Below, piece by piece: positions 28,068 through 35,733 of a DNA stretch of 64,000 bases. The notes under the pieces are model-generated. The model did no database searches. It had not been told where the DNA came from and worked only from the letters and a program-made list of their open reading frames with translations. Source of the DNA: Rhodovulum sulfidophilum (lineage in GTDB: Bacteria > Pseudomonadota > Alphaproteobacteria > Rhodobacterales > Rhodobacteraceae); NCBI GenBank assembly GCA_003241785.1, contig QFPW01000011.1, positions 62,001 to 126,000 on the forward strand, in the 5' to 3' direction. Numbering within the stretch: position 1 is the first letter of the stretch; each line of letters starts with the position of its first letter. Position numbers and translations under genes: made by a program.

Positions 28068-28972
28068 CCGCGATCCTCCGCGACGGCCGCGGGGCGCGCC
28101 AGTTCCGGGGGCAGCACCGGGCCGATCAGCCCGCCCGGCCCCTCGACGCTCGGCGCCGGCGCCTCGCGCAGCAGCCGGAGGAAGGAGAGGCCGCGGTTGT
28201 CGGCGGCGAGCCGCACGCGCTGGCGCCCCTCGGGCGTGGTGACGACCTGGCCGACCAGCAGGTCCGCCGGGAAGAGCCCGCCGTCGCCGGAGGTCACGAC
28301 GCGGTCGCCGGGCCGGATCTCGTCGGGCTGGTCGAGGAAGTCGAGCGCCGGCGCCGCGGTGTCGTCGCCGGTCAGGATCGCGCGCTGGCCCGAGGGCAGG
28401 ATCGTCACCGGCACCCGGCTCGACGGATCGGCGAGCAGCAGCACCCGGGCGGAGCGGTCGCCGAGCCCGGCGATCCGGCCGACGAGGCCGAGCCCGTCGA
28501 CCGCCGCCGCGCCGTCCGCGACGCCGTCGCCCCGGCCGACATTGACCATGACCGAGCGCTGGAACGGCCCGCCGGCGTCCGCCAGCACCTCGGCGGTGAC
28601 GAAGCTCACCCGCGGGTTGAGACGGACATTGTTGAGCGCCAGCAGCCGCGCGTTCTTCTGCTCGAGCTGCAGCGCCACCTCGCGCCAGCCCTGCATCCGC
28701 TGCAGCTCGCGCCTCAGCTCCTCGTTCTGCTCGTGCACGCGGGCGTAGGAGCGCAGGTCGGAGATCATCCGGCCCGTCGCGGCGAGCGGGCGCAGCGTCC
28801 ATTCGAAGCTCGGGACGAAAGTGTCGACGAGGCTGGCGCGGAACCGCTCGACGCGCGGGTTGTCGATCCGCCAGAGCAGGAACAGGCCGATCAGCAGCGC
28901 CGCGACGAGGCCGACCAGCACCCGTCGCAATCCGCGCAGATAGTCCGGAGATGCCTCGTTACTCAGCGCCAC
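28064..28972 (-). CDS. mreC: Rod shape-determining protein MreC
   Basis: Periplasmic scaffold of the elongasome, anchored by one N-terminal helix at about 17-36. 302 residues. A coiled coil spans about 75-110 (VHEQNEELRRELQRMQGW), then the beta domain with VMVNVGRGDGVADGAAAVDGLGLVGRI and GDRVVTSGDGGLFPADLLVG, both family signatures. The C-terminal tail is Pro-rich. Overlaps mreD by ATGA; 69 nt separate it from mreB. Confidence 0.94.
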   Translation of the reverse strand: MALSNEASPDYLRGLRRVLVGLVAALLIGLFLLWRIDNPRVERFRASLVDTFVPSFEWTLRPLAATGRMISDLRSYARVHEQNEELRRELQRMQGWREVALQLEQKNARLLALNNVRLNPRVSFVTAEVLADAGGPFQRSVMVNVGRGDGVADGAAAVDGLGLVGRIAGLGDRSARVLLLADPSSRVPVTILPSGQRAILTGDDTAAPALDFLDQPDEIRPGDRVVTSGDGGLFPADLLVGQVVTTPEGRQRVRLAADNRGLSFLRLLREAPAPSVEGPGGLIGPVLPPELARPAAVAEDRG

Positions 28973-29041
28973 GCCAATCTCGCCTCAAGGGAGGCCGCGA
29001 CCCGCGCGGCCATCCGGTCCGGACCGGTCTTCGCGCCGCTC

Positions 29042-30073
29042 TCAGGCCCCGAAGTCTATCACATGGGCGAGCTGCTTTTCAAATTCCAGCGACTTGCCGG
29101 TGCCGATCGCGACGCAGTTGAGCGAGTCGTCCGCGACGGTGATCGAGAGCCCGGTCTGCTCGCGGAGCGCGAGGTCGAGGTCGCCGAGCAGCGCGCCGCC
29201 GCCGGTCAGGATCACGCCGCGATCGACGATATCCGCCGCGAGATCGGGCGGCGTCTGCTCGAGCGCCACCATCACCGCCTCGACCATCGTGTGCACGGTC
29301 TCGGCCAGCGCCTCGGCGATCTGCGCCTGGCTGATCTCGATCTCCTTCGGCACGCCGTTCAGGAGGTCGCGGCCGCGCACCTCCATCCGGTGGCCGCGGC
29401 CGTCGTCGGGCATGCGCGCGGTGCCGATTGTCATCTTGATCTTCTCGGCGGTCGACTCGCCCACGAGGAGATTGTGCTGGCGCCGCAGGTAGCTCACGAT
29501 CGCCTCGTCCATCCGGTCGCCGCCGACCCGGACCGAGCGCGCGTAGACGACGTCGCCGAGCGACAGCACCGCCACCTCGGTCGTGCCGCCGCCGATGTCG
29601 ACCACCATGTTGCCGGTCGGCTCGGTGATCGGCATGCCGGCGCCGATCGCCGCGGCGATCGGTTCCGCGATCAGCCCGGCCTTGCGCGCGCCCGCCGCCA
29701 TCACGCTCTCGCGGATCGCGCGCTTCTCGACCGGGGTGGCGCCATGCGGCACGCAGACGATGATCTTCGGCTTCGACCAGCCGCCCCTGCGGTGCACCTT
29801 GCGGATGAAATGCTTGATCATCTCCTCGGCGACGTCGAAATCGGCGATGACGCCGTCGCGCATCGGCCGGATCGCCTGGATCGAGCCCGGGGTGCGGCCG
29901 AGCATCAGCTTCGCATCCTCGCCGACCGCGAGCACGGTCTTCTTGCCGTCCTTGACGTGGAAGGCGACGACCGAGGGCTCGTTGAGGACGATCCCCTTGC
30001 CCTTGACGTAGATGAGCGTGTTCGCCGTGCCGAGATCGATCGCCATATCGGACGAGAAGAGTCCGCCAAACAT
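29042..30073 (-). CDS. mreB: Rod shape-determining protein MreB
   Basis: Actin-like ATPase that orients cell-wall synthesis. 343 residues. Phosphate 1 loop DLGTANTLIYVKGKG near 11-25, phosphate 2 loop DIGGGTTEVAV near 163-173, and adenosine motif ILTGGGALLGDL near 290-300. An amphipathic MFGGLFSSD N-terminus fits membrane binding. Start ATG 30073 is chosen from the family consensus; the frame upstream contains no conserved sequence. First gene of the five-gene shape operon. Confidence 0.96.
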   Translation of the reverse strand: MFGGLFSSDMAIDLGTANTLIYVKGKGIVLNEPSVVAFHVKDGKKTVLAVGEDAKLMLGRTPGSIQAIRPMRDGVIADFDVAEEMIKHFIRKVHRRGGWSKPKIIVCVPHGATPVEKRAIRESVMAAGARKAGLIAEPIAAAIGAGMPITEPTGNMVVDIGGGTTEVAVLSLGDVVYARSVRVGGDRMDEAIVSYLRRQHNLLVGESTAEKIKMTIGTARMPDDGRGHRMEVRGRDLLNGVPKEIEISQAQIAEALAETVHTMVEAVMVALEQTPPDLAADIVDRGVILTGGGALLGDLDLALREQTGLSITVADDSLNCVAIGTGKSLEFEKQLAHVIDFGA

Positions 30074-30305
30074 TCCGTGTTTCGTCCTCTGCTCGCCTCG
30101 GGAGTGTTCTCGTTGCCGCGCCGAACGCGGGTCAACAACGCTTACCGACATGCGGGGCAGGCGTAAAGCGGGCAGGGGACGGATGCGCGCCGCGGCGCAC
30201 AAGGAGCACAACTTTTGGGCGAGTGTGTGGCGGGGGTGCAACGGGGCGCGATCGGAGCGATCGCTTCGCGCATCCCGGCGCTCCGCGAGAAGCCCGCGCC
30301 CCACT

Positions 30306-30386
30306 GTCCCGGACCTGATCCGGGACCTCGAGTCCTGAAGCGCGCGTTCTTGAAATGGCGTCGAGGCCCCGGATCAAGTCCGGGGC
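30306..30386. repeat. Dispersed palindromic repeat, copy 3
   Basis: 81 bp. Left arm GTCCCGGACCTGATCCGGG, right arm CCCGGATCAAGTCCGGGGC, with the CTCGA block inside each arm. The core differs from the other copies (CCGGACCTGATCCGG instead of CCGGGCTTGACCCGG) but in both halves of the arm, keeping symmetry. Confidence 0.8.
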
Positions 30387-30436
30387 GGGCGGCGTCACCG
30401 CGCCGCTCCGCCGAGACGCTGGCGCGAGCGGGCGCT

Positions 30437-30464
30437 TGTGCTAGCATGTGCACATGTCAGCACA
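30437..30464. promoter_or_regulatory. 28-bp palindrome, probable toxin-antitoxin operator
   Basis: TGTGCT at 30437 pairs with AGCACA at 30464, and the centre CATGTGCACATG is a perfect 12-bp palindrome; 24 of 28 positions are symmetric. It lies 10 nt before the preferred antitoxin start, the usual place for autoregulation by a ribbon-helix-helix antitoxin. It covers the alternative starts GTG 30448 and ATG 30454, arguing against them. Confidence 0.65.
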
Positions 30465-30474
30465 GGATCGCGCC

Positions 30475-30735
30475 ATGCCGGAAAGCACCACGATGACCAT
30501 CCGCGTGAGCCCGGACCTCAAGGCGCGACTGGACCGTCTGGCGCGGGACACGCGACGCAGCCGGTCGTTCCTCGCGGCCGAGGCCGTCTCGGCCTACGTG
30601 GACCGCGAACTCGCGATCATCGAAGGCATCGCCGCGGGGATACGCGATATGGAGGCGGGGCGCGTGGTCTCGCACGAGGATGCGATGGCCGAGGTTGACG
30701 CGGCGTTGGCAGCGGCCGAGGCCAAGCGAAAGTGA
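30475..30735 (+). CDS. Ribbon-helix-helix antitoxin, ParD/CopG-like
   Basis: 86 residues. The N-terminal strand MTIRVSPDLKARLDRLARDTRRS is a typical ribbon-helix-helix DNA-binding fold; the C-terminal half is acidic and helical, suited to wrapping the toxin. Start ATG 30475 is preferred: AGGA lies 8 nt upstream and the earlier GTG/ATG codons are inside the palindromic operator. Its stop overlaps the toxin start as GTGA, the standard coupling in such modules. Confidence 0.85.
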   Translation: MPESTTMTIRVSPDLKARLDRLARDTRRSRSFLAAEAVSAYVDRELAIIEGIAAGIRDMEAGRVVSHEDAMAEVDAALAAAEAKRK

Positions 30736-31031
30736 CGCGGACCGTTCGATGGACGCGCGCCGCCCTCGACGATCTCAAGGACCAGATCAGCTATATCGCG
30801 ACTGACAGCCCGGCCGCCGCCAGAAGCGTCGCGTCGCGCCTTCGCGCGACCGCCGAGGCGCTCGCGGACATGCCTACCGGCCGGCCGGGCCGCGTCGGTG
30901 GCACCTATGAGAAATCCGTCCGGAAATTGCCGTACATCGTTGCCTACGCGCTCGATTCGCGGGGCGATATCGTGATCTTGCGCGTCATCCATACCGCGAG
31001 GGATTGGGGCGCGGGGCGCTGGCCGGAATAG
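30732..31031 (+). CDS. RelE/ParE-family toxin
   Basis: 99 residues, small and basic. RelE/ParE fold signs: VRWTRAALDDLKDQISYIA at the N-terminus, LADMPTGRPGRVGGTYEKSV in the middle and the C-terminal strand IVILRVIHTARDW. ParE members poison DNA gyrase whereas RelE members cleave mRNA; sequence does not settle which, though antitoxin type favours ParE. GTG start overlaps the antitoxin stop. Confidence 0.85.
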   Translation: MTRTVRWTRAALDDLKDQISYIATDSPAAARSVASRLRATAEALADMPTGRPGRVGGTYEKSVRKLPYIVAYALDSRGDIVILRVIHTARDWGAGRWPE

Positions 31032-31175
31032 GAGCGACTGATGCCCGTGAATGCTCTCGGTGCTAGGTTGCACGCAGGCCAACGACGCCTATCCGTATGC
31101 GGTGCAGACGCAAGCGGATAGATGGGAACCGTGGTGCAATCGATACCAAGCGACCTGTCTGTGTCCTATTGAGAC

Positions 31176-31204
31176 TTGCAAATGTCCATTTTGGACGTCA
31201 TAGT
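31176..31204 (+). promoter_or_regulatory. Probable promoter with inverted repeat upstream of the ParA-like gene
   Basis: -35-like TTGCAA at 31176-31181, 17-nt spacer, -10-like CATAGT at 31199-31204. The spacer holds the inverted repeat GTCCA-TTT-TGGAC (31184-31196), and TGTCC also occurs at 31162 and 31204, so a protein could bind several TGTCC half-sites. Motif strength is moderate. Confidence 0.4.
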
Positions 31205-31237
31205 GTCCAGATCGACGGGCATTGATTGGAGGTCGCT

Positions 31238-32260
31238 GTGGCGAAGAAGTACGCATTCTGGAATAATAAGGGAGGGACTGGGAAGACTAGCTTGGCATTC
31301 CAGTGTATTACGAAATATGCTGAAGATCATCCAGAAGAAAGAATATTAGCTATAGATGTTTGTCCTCAGGCAAATCTATCAGAGCTATTTCTGGGGGGGT
31401 TGAATTTCAAAGGAAGTGAAAAACTTCTCGCGAGGCATGGATTAATTCCGAGATGCAGTGTTGGTGGCTACTTCCAGCTCCGCCTGCCGTCTCCATACAC
31501 GGTTCCCGTATTCTCTCCTGATGATTTTATTACGCATCCAAAGGACCAAAACGCGGCGGTTCCGAATAATATCGATCTTGTTTGTGGAGACCCGCTTCTT
31601 GAGCTACAATCAAACGCCGTTAACACGTTGGCCAATAATCAGATTCCTGGATCGAATCCGTGGATCGAGGTAATTGATTGGCTGCGAGATTTCATAGAAA
31701 AAATAGAATACAGATATGATGCAATCTTCTTTGATTGCAATCCTAGTTTCTCACTATATACTCAGATTGCCCTATCGGCATCTGATCTTTTAGTATTGCC
31801 GGTGATGGCGGATGACTCGTCCCGTAGGGCGATCCAGAACGCCTTTTCACTAGTGTATGGCCTAAAACTACCTTCGGATATTTATCTCGCTTTCGCTTTT
31901 GCAACCAAATTGAGAGATGCAGGCCGAGACCTTCCGAAGGTACATCTTATAATCAAAAATAGACTTACTCAGTATATGGGAGCCGCCTCTGCCTATGCGG
32001 CGGTTCTCTCAGCGATAGAGTGGGATATTGACGCCTTAATTAAGACAAATCCTGATATATTTAATTTTTCAAAGTCGTCAGAAGGATTCACTGAAATGCG
32101 CGATTTTGGAACCACAGGGGTTGTTGCGTTTGCTAAGGGGCAGCCACTTTCACAAGTCGCGGTAGGAAAGCAGACCGTAAATGGGCATAGAGTTGAAGTA
32201 AAATTGGACTACCTAAAAAACGCTCGCGATGCACTCGAGATAACCACCGCAAGATTGTAG
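31238..32260 (+). CDS. Orphan ParA/Soj-type AAA ATPase in an AT-rich patch
   Basis: 340-residue deviant-Walker ATPase. The P-loop KGGTGKT is at 11-17 with signature Lys11; the usual DxDPQ is DVCPQ at 40-44, so the second Asp is Cys; FFDCNPSFSLYTQIAL carries the Walker B region. No ParB gene or parS-like repeats are nearby, so it is not an ordinary partition locus. Codon use (TTA, ATA, AGA) and low GC contrast sharply with all neighbours, indicating recent transfer. GTG 31238 is preferred: GGAGG lies 5 nt upstream; an alternative TTG is at 31226. Function unknown; plasmid, mobile-element or defence roles are all possible. Confidence 0.8.
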   Translation: MAKKYAFWNNKGGTGKTSLAFQCITKYAEDHPEERILAIDVCPQANLSELFLGGLNFKGSEKLLARHGLIPRCSVGGYFQLRLPSPYTVPVFSPDDFITHPKDQNAAVPNNIDLVCGDPLLELQSNAVNTLANNQIPGSNPWIEVIDWLRDFIEKIEYRYDAIFFDCNPSFSLYTQIALSASDLLVLPVMADDSSRRAIQNAFSLVYGLKLPSDIYLAFAFATKLRDAGRDLPKVHLIIKNRLTQYMGAASAYAAVLSAIEWDIDALIKTNPDIFNFSKSSEGFTEMRDFGTTGVVAFAKGQPLSQVAVGKQTVNGHRVEVKLDYLKNARDALEITTARL

Positions 32261-32269
32261 CCATTTTTT

Positions 32270-32297
32270 TAAAGGTAGCCCCGGCTCTCGCCGGGGC
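32270..32297 (-). terminator. Probable terminator of leuA
   Basis: Stem GCCCCGGC (32278-32285) with GCCGGGGC (32290-32297) and TCTC loop, followed on the minus strand by TACCTTTAAA. It lies 9 nt after the leuA stop. On the plus strand seven T's (32264-32270) precede rather than follow the stem, so it is not a good terminator for the ParA-like gene. Confidence 0.5.
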
Positions 32298-32305
32298 CGC
32301 TACGC

Positions 32306-33886
32306 TCAGGCGCTCGCCGCCTCAGGCGCCGTCTTCATCCGGCGCACGAGGAGCTTGTTGACCGCGTTCACATAGGCCCGCGTCGAGGCGACGATCGTAT
32401 CCGTGTCCGCCGACTGGCCGGTCGAGATCTTGCCGTCCTCCTCGAGCCGCACGCTCACCGTCGCCTGGGCGTCGGTGCCCTCGGTCACCGCGTGCACCTG
32501 GTAGAGGTTGAGCCGGGCGGTATGCGGCACCAGCGCGCGGACCGCGTTGAAGGCGGCGTCCACGGGGCCGTCGCCCGTGGTCTCGGCGCGGTGCTCGACG
32601 CCGTCGATCGTGAGCACGAGCTCGGCGGTCTGGGGCGCCTCGGTCCCGCAGACGACGCGGAGCGACTTCACCTGGATGCGGTCGTTGGCGGTATTGGTGC
32701 CGGTGTCCTGCATCAGCGCGACGAGGTCGTCGTCGTAGACCTCCTTCTTGCGGTCGGCGAGCTCCTTGAACCGCACGAAGACGTCGTTGAGCTGGTTGTC
32801 GCCGACTTCGTAACCCAGTTCGCGCAGCTTCGAGCGCAGGGCGGCGCGGCCCGAGTGCTTGCCCATGACGAGCGAGGTCGCGTTGAGCCCGACGTCCTCG
32901 GGGCGCATGATCTCGAAGGTCTCGGCGTTCTTCAGCATGCCGTCCTGGTGGATGCCGCTCTCATGCGCGAAGGCGTTCTTGCCCACGACCGCCTTGTTGA
33001 ACTGCACCGGGAAACCCGAGACGGTCGCGACGAGGCGGCTCGCCTGCATGATCTTGGTTGTGTCGACGCCGCTCCGGTAGGGCATGATGTCGTGCCGCAC
33101 CTTCATCGCCATCACGACTTCCTCGAGCGCGGTATTGCCCGCGCGCTCGCCCAAGCCGTTGATCGTGCATTCGATCTGCCGCGCGCCGGCCTCGACGGCG
33201 GCGAGCGAATTGGCCGTCGCCATGCCGAGGTCGTTGTGGCAGTGGGTCGAGAAGATCACCGTGTCGGCGCCCGGCACGCGGGCGAGCAGCATCCGGATCA
33301 GGTCGGCGCTCTCGCGCGGCGCGGTATAGCCGACGGTGTCGGGGATGTTGATCGTGGTCGCGCCGGCCTTGATCGCGATCTCGACCACCCGGCAGAGATA
33401 GTCGTGCTCGGTCCGGGTCGCGTCCATCGGCGACCATTGCACGTTGTCGCAGAGGTTGCGGGCGTGGGTCACGGTGTCGTGAATCCGCTCGGCCATCTGG
33501 TCCTGGTCGAGGTTCGGGATCGCGCGGTGCAGCGGCGAGGTGCCGATGAAGGTGTGGATGCGCGGGCGTTTCGCGTGTTTCACCGCCTCCCAGCAGCGGT
33601 CGATGTCCTTGAAGTTCGCGCGCGCCAGGCCGCAGATCTGCGCGTTCTGGGCGATCTTGGCGATCCGGCTCACCGCCTCGAAATCGCCCTCGGAGGCGAT
33701 CGGGAAGCCGGCCTCGATGATGTCGACGCCCATCTCGTCGAGCAGGGTCGCGATCTGGAGCTTTTCCTCGAGCGTCATCGTGGCGCCGGGCGACTGCTCG
33801 CCGTCGCGCAGCGTGGTGTCGAAGATCAGGACGCGGTCGCTCGGGGCGCGGGGGGCGTCGGTGACGGGCGGATTGGCTTCGGTCAT
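32306..33886 (-). CDS. leuA: 2-isopropylmalate synthase
   Basis: First committed step of leucine synthesis: acetyl-CoA plus 2-oxoisovalerate to 2-isopropylmalate. 526 residues. The TIM-barrel active site shows DTTLRDGEQSPG at 23-34 and the metal motif HCHNDLG; NGLGERAGNT follows. The C-terminal 130 residues form the leucine-binding allosteric domain, so feedback inhibition is expected. Upstream lie a leucine-rich leader peptide and a stem-loop, pointing to attenuation in addition. Confidence 0.96.
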   Translation of the reverse strand: MTEANPPVTDAPRAPSDRVLIFDTTLRDGEQSPGATMTLEEKLQIATLLDEMGVDIIEAGFPIASEGDFEAVSRIAKIAQNAQICGLARANFKDIDRCWEAVKHAKRPRIHTFIGTSPLHRAIPNLDQDQMAERIHDTVTHARNLCDNVQWSPMDATRTEHDYLCRVVEIAIKAGATTINIPDTVGYTAPRESADLIRMLLARVPGADTVIFSTHCHNDLGMATANSLAAVEAGARQIECTINGLGERAGNTALEEVVMAMKVRHDIMPYRSGVDTTKIMQASRLVATVSGFPVQFNKAVVGKNAFAHESGIHQDGMLKNAETFEIMRPEDVGLNATSLVMGKHSGRAALRSKLRELGYEVGDNQLNDVFVRFKELADRKKEVYDDDLVALMQDTGTNTANDRIQVKSLRVVCGTEAPQTAELVLTIDGVEHRAETTGDGPVDAAFNAVRALVPHTARLNLYQVHAVTEGTDAQATVSVRLEEDGKISTGQSADTDTIVASTRAYVNAVNKLLVRRMKTAPEAASA

Positions 33887-33947
33887 GGCCGATGGTCCTT
33901 TGGGAAGTCTCTCGGATGTCTGCTTGTCGCGGCGCGCGTCTCGGTCT

Positions 33948-33984
33948 CCTCTGAGCGCGCGCGCCTGCGGGGCGAGCTCAGAGG
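33948..33984 (-). promoter_or_regulatory. Stem-loop in the leuA leader, attenuation candidate
   Basis: CCTCTGAGC (33948-33956) pairs perfectly with GCTCAGAGG (33976-33984) around a 19-nt GC-rich loop. The leader-peptide stop codon lies inside the right arm, so a ribosome finishing the leader would disrupt it and one stalled at the Leu codons would not reach it. No U-run follows, so it is not a classical terminator; control could act through an alternative fold or Rho. Confidence 0.55.
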
Positions 33985-34064
33985 CCGCTAAGCAGAAGAA
34001 GGAGGGCGCCCCGGGCCGGGCCCGTCGCCGTCATACCTTCGAGAATGCCGTTCATCCGCGTCAT
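33978..34064 (-). CDS. leuL: Leucine-rich leader peptide of leuA
   Basis: 28 codons, MTRMNGILEG...GALLLLLSGL, then TGA. Five consecutive Leu codons (CTC CTT CTT CTG CTT) and seven Leu in all; CTT is otherwise scarce in this GC-rich sequence. TATACT at 34072-34077 lies 7 nt upstream of the first ATG, so transcription would begin at or next to the ATG, giving a leaderless or near-leaderless message, as known for the trpL leader of Sinorhizobium. A second start at 34055 is possible. The position 91 nt upstream of leuA fits attenuation by leucyl-tRNA supply. Confidence 0.75.
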   Translation of the reverse strand: MTRMNGILEGMTATGPARGALLLLLSGL

Positions 34065-34071
34065 GGCGCGC

Positions 34072-34077
34072 AGTATA
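34072..34077 (-). promoter_or_regulatory. -10 element of the leuL-leuA promoter
   Basis: TATACT on the minus strand, one mismatch to TATAAT, 7 nt before the leader ATG. Possible -35 hexamers (TTAACT or TTTAAC) lie 15-16 nt upstream and are poor matches. Confidence 0.5.
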
Positions 34078-34143
34078 GGCGGGCGGCGGGAAAGTTAAAC
34101 CCCCCAAATCCGCCCGGGCCACCCGGGAAGCACCGGGACCGAC

Positions 34144-34172
34144 AAAAAGGCGCCCGGCAAGCGACCGGGCGC
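34144..34172 (-). terminator. Intrinsic terminator downstream of rlmB
   Basis: Stem GCGCCCGG/CCGGGCGC (34150-34157 with 34165-34172), 7-nt loop, followed on the minus strand by CTTTTTG. It lies about 200 nt after the rlmB stop and before the leuA promoter, insulating leuA from upstream transcription. The rest of 34173-34369 holds no gene that I can support. Confidence 0.8.
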
Positions 34173-34369
34173 GAAGTCGGAACGAGGGACAGTGAGACGA
34201 GGCAGGGCAGTTCCAAGCACGCTGCCTCCAGGAATATTTTAGCACCCCCGGCCCGCGGTTAAAGGGGTGTGAAGGAATTGTGATCGTGGCGCGACCCCGG
34301 ACTCGCCCGGCCCGCGGCGATCGTCGCGATGTCCCGGGCACCGGGGTTGCGACCGGTCGGGGATCGCCC

Positions 34370-35158
34370 TCAGCCGGCGCGGCCCCGGGTCGCGGCGTAG
34401 AGCGCCACGGCGGCGGCGTTCGAGACGTTGAGCGAGCCGAAGGCGCCGGCGGCCGGGATCCGCGCCAGCCGGTCGCAGACCTTGGTCGTGAGCTCGCGCA
34501 TCCCCGGGCCCTCGGCGCCGAGCACCAGGGCGAGCGGCTGGCGGGCGTAGCCCCCGAGCGCGGCGTCGAGCTCGAATTCCGCCTGGCCGTCGAGACCGAT
34601 GACCGCGTAGCCCATGTCCTTGAGCGTGCCGATCGCATTGGCGAGGTTCGGCACCCGGAGATAGGGCTGGCGCTCCAGCGCGCCCGAGGCGGTCTTGGCG
34701 AGCGCGCCGGTCTCGGGCGCCGAATGCCGGTGCGGCGCCACGACGGCGCGCGCGCCGAAGACCTCGGCCGAGCGCAGCACCGCGCCGACGTTGTGCGGAT
34801 CGGTGACGCGGTCGAGGAGCAGCACCAGCGGCGCCTCGCCGCGCGGGGCGCAGATCTCGGAGACCGAGCCCCAGTCGAGCGGATCGGCCGCGAGCGCCGC
34901 GCCCTGGTGCACCGAGGCCGGGTCGAGCGGCGCGTCGAACCGGCGCGGATCGACGATGCGCGGGGTGAGCCCGCTCTTCGCGATTTCCGGCCCGAGCTTG
35001 TCGGCGGCGTTCTTGGTCAGGATGACGTCGTGGATCCTGCGCGCCGGATTGCCGAGCGCGTCGCGCACCGCGTGCAGCCCGAAGAGCCAGACGCGCTCCG
35101 GTCCCTCGGAGCGCCGCTCGCGCTCCCGTTCGATCGCCCAGGTGGGTTTCTTGGCCAT
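34370..35158 (-). CDS. rlmB: 23S rRNA (guanosine-2'-O)-methyltransferase RlmB-like, SpoU family
   Basis: SAM-dependent 2'-O-methyltransferase of the TrmH/SpoU superfamily, 262 residues. N-terminal substrate-binding domain from ERVWLFGLHAVRDAL; C-terminal knotted domain with motif 1 LDRVTDPHNVGAVLRSAEVFGA, motif 2 LVLGAEGPGMREL and motif 3 GSLNVSNAAAVALY. Length and N-terminal domain match RlmB, which modifies G2251 of 23S rRNA. Start ATG 35158 (MAKKPTW) is the first in-frame Met before the conserved region. The Glu/Arg-rich N-terminus is likely RNA-binding. Confidence 0.88.
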   Translation of the reverse strand: MAKKPTWAIERERERRSEGPERVWLFGLHAVRDALGNPARRIHDVILTKNAADKLGPEIAKSGLTPRIVDPRRFDAPLDPASVHQGAALAADPLDWGSVSEICAPRGEAPLVLLLDRVTDPHNVGAVLRSAEVFGARAVVAPHRHSAPETGALAKTASGALERQPYLRVPNLANAIGTLKDMGYAVIGLDGQAEFELDAALGGYARQPLALVLGAEGPGMRELTTKVCDRLARIPAAGAFGSLNVSNAAAVALYAATRGRAG

Positions 35159-35256
35159 CCGCCCTCGCAGCCCGCGCGCATGGGACGCGGATCCGGAGGA
35201 TCCGTCCTCCGGGGGCCGGGATAGCAAGCCGCGGGGGCGGGATGCAAGGCGCGGGG

Positions 35257-35649
35257 TCAGAACCAGAGGTCGCGGACCCGCCGCCCGTCGCGGGGCAGGT
35301 CGTCGAAACTGTCGAACCCGTCGAAATGGTCGATCAGCAGGTCCGCCACGGTCGCGGGGTCGTCGATCAGCCGGATGTTGAACGCGACCTTGCGCAGCCC
35401 GGGCTCCTCCTCCCAGGTCGCGCGGTAATGCGCGACGCAGCCGCAGCGCGGGCAGAAGTGGTAGTCGATCGCCCGGCCGCGGGCGTAGATCGCGCTCTCG
35501 CCGGTGATCTCGACCTCGGGGCCTTCCCAGCCGTAGATCCAGAGCGCGCCGTAGCGGCGGCAGATCGTGCAGTTGCAGGCGGTGGCTGATTCGGCCGCGC
35601 CCGCGAAGCGCCAGCGCAGCTGGCCGCAGTGGCAAGATCCGGAGAACAT
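35257..35649 (-). CDS. GFA-family (glutathione-dependent formaldehyde-activating-like) protein
   Basis: 130 residues, a small zinc-binding Mss4-like fold. Cysteine pairs SCHCG at 5-9, CNCTIC at about 24-29 and CPRCGC at about 69-74 supply the two zinc sites. Start ATG 35649 (MFSGSCHCG) matches the family and lies next to a GATC-rich weak ribosome site. Most members, unlike true Gfa, have unknown substrates. Stands 98 nt upstream of rlmB on the same strand. Confidence 0.85.
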   Translation of the reverse strand: MFSGSCHCGQLRWRFAGAAESATACNCTICRRYGALWIYGWEGPEVEITGESAIYARGRAIDYHFCPRCGCVAHYRATWEEEPGLRKVAFNIRLIDDPATVADLLIDHFDGFDSFDDLPRDGRRVRDLWF

Positions 35650-35733
35650 GGCCGTCTCCCGTCCCCGGGCGCCGCGTGGGCACCCGGGACGAGTATAGCG
35701 CGATCCCCCGTGTCGCGCCACGCGGGCGGGAGC

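Larger units (their letters stand above)
30074..30474. other. Intergenic region between mreB and the toxin-antitoxin genes
   Basis: About 400 nt without a convincing gene. The mreB side should hold the promoter of the shape operon; I cannot define it with confidence. 30306-30386 is palindromic repeat copy 3 and 30437-30464 the palindrome in front of the antitoxin gene. Short frames here are low-complexity readings of the repeat. Confidence 0.6.

Noticed and set aside
30074..32305. Insertion sequence or integrated phage around the accessory patch
   Set aside because: No transposase, integrase, terminal repeats or attachment-site duplication could be found.
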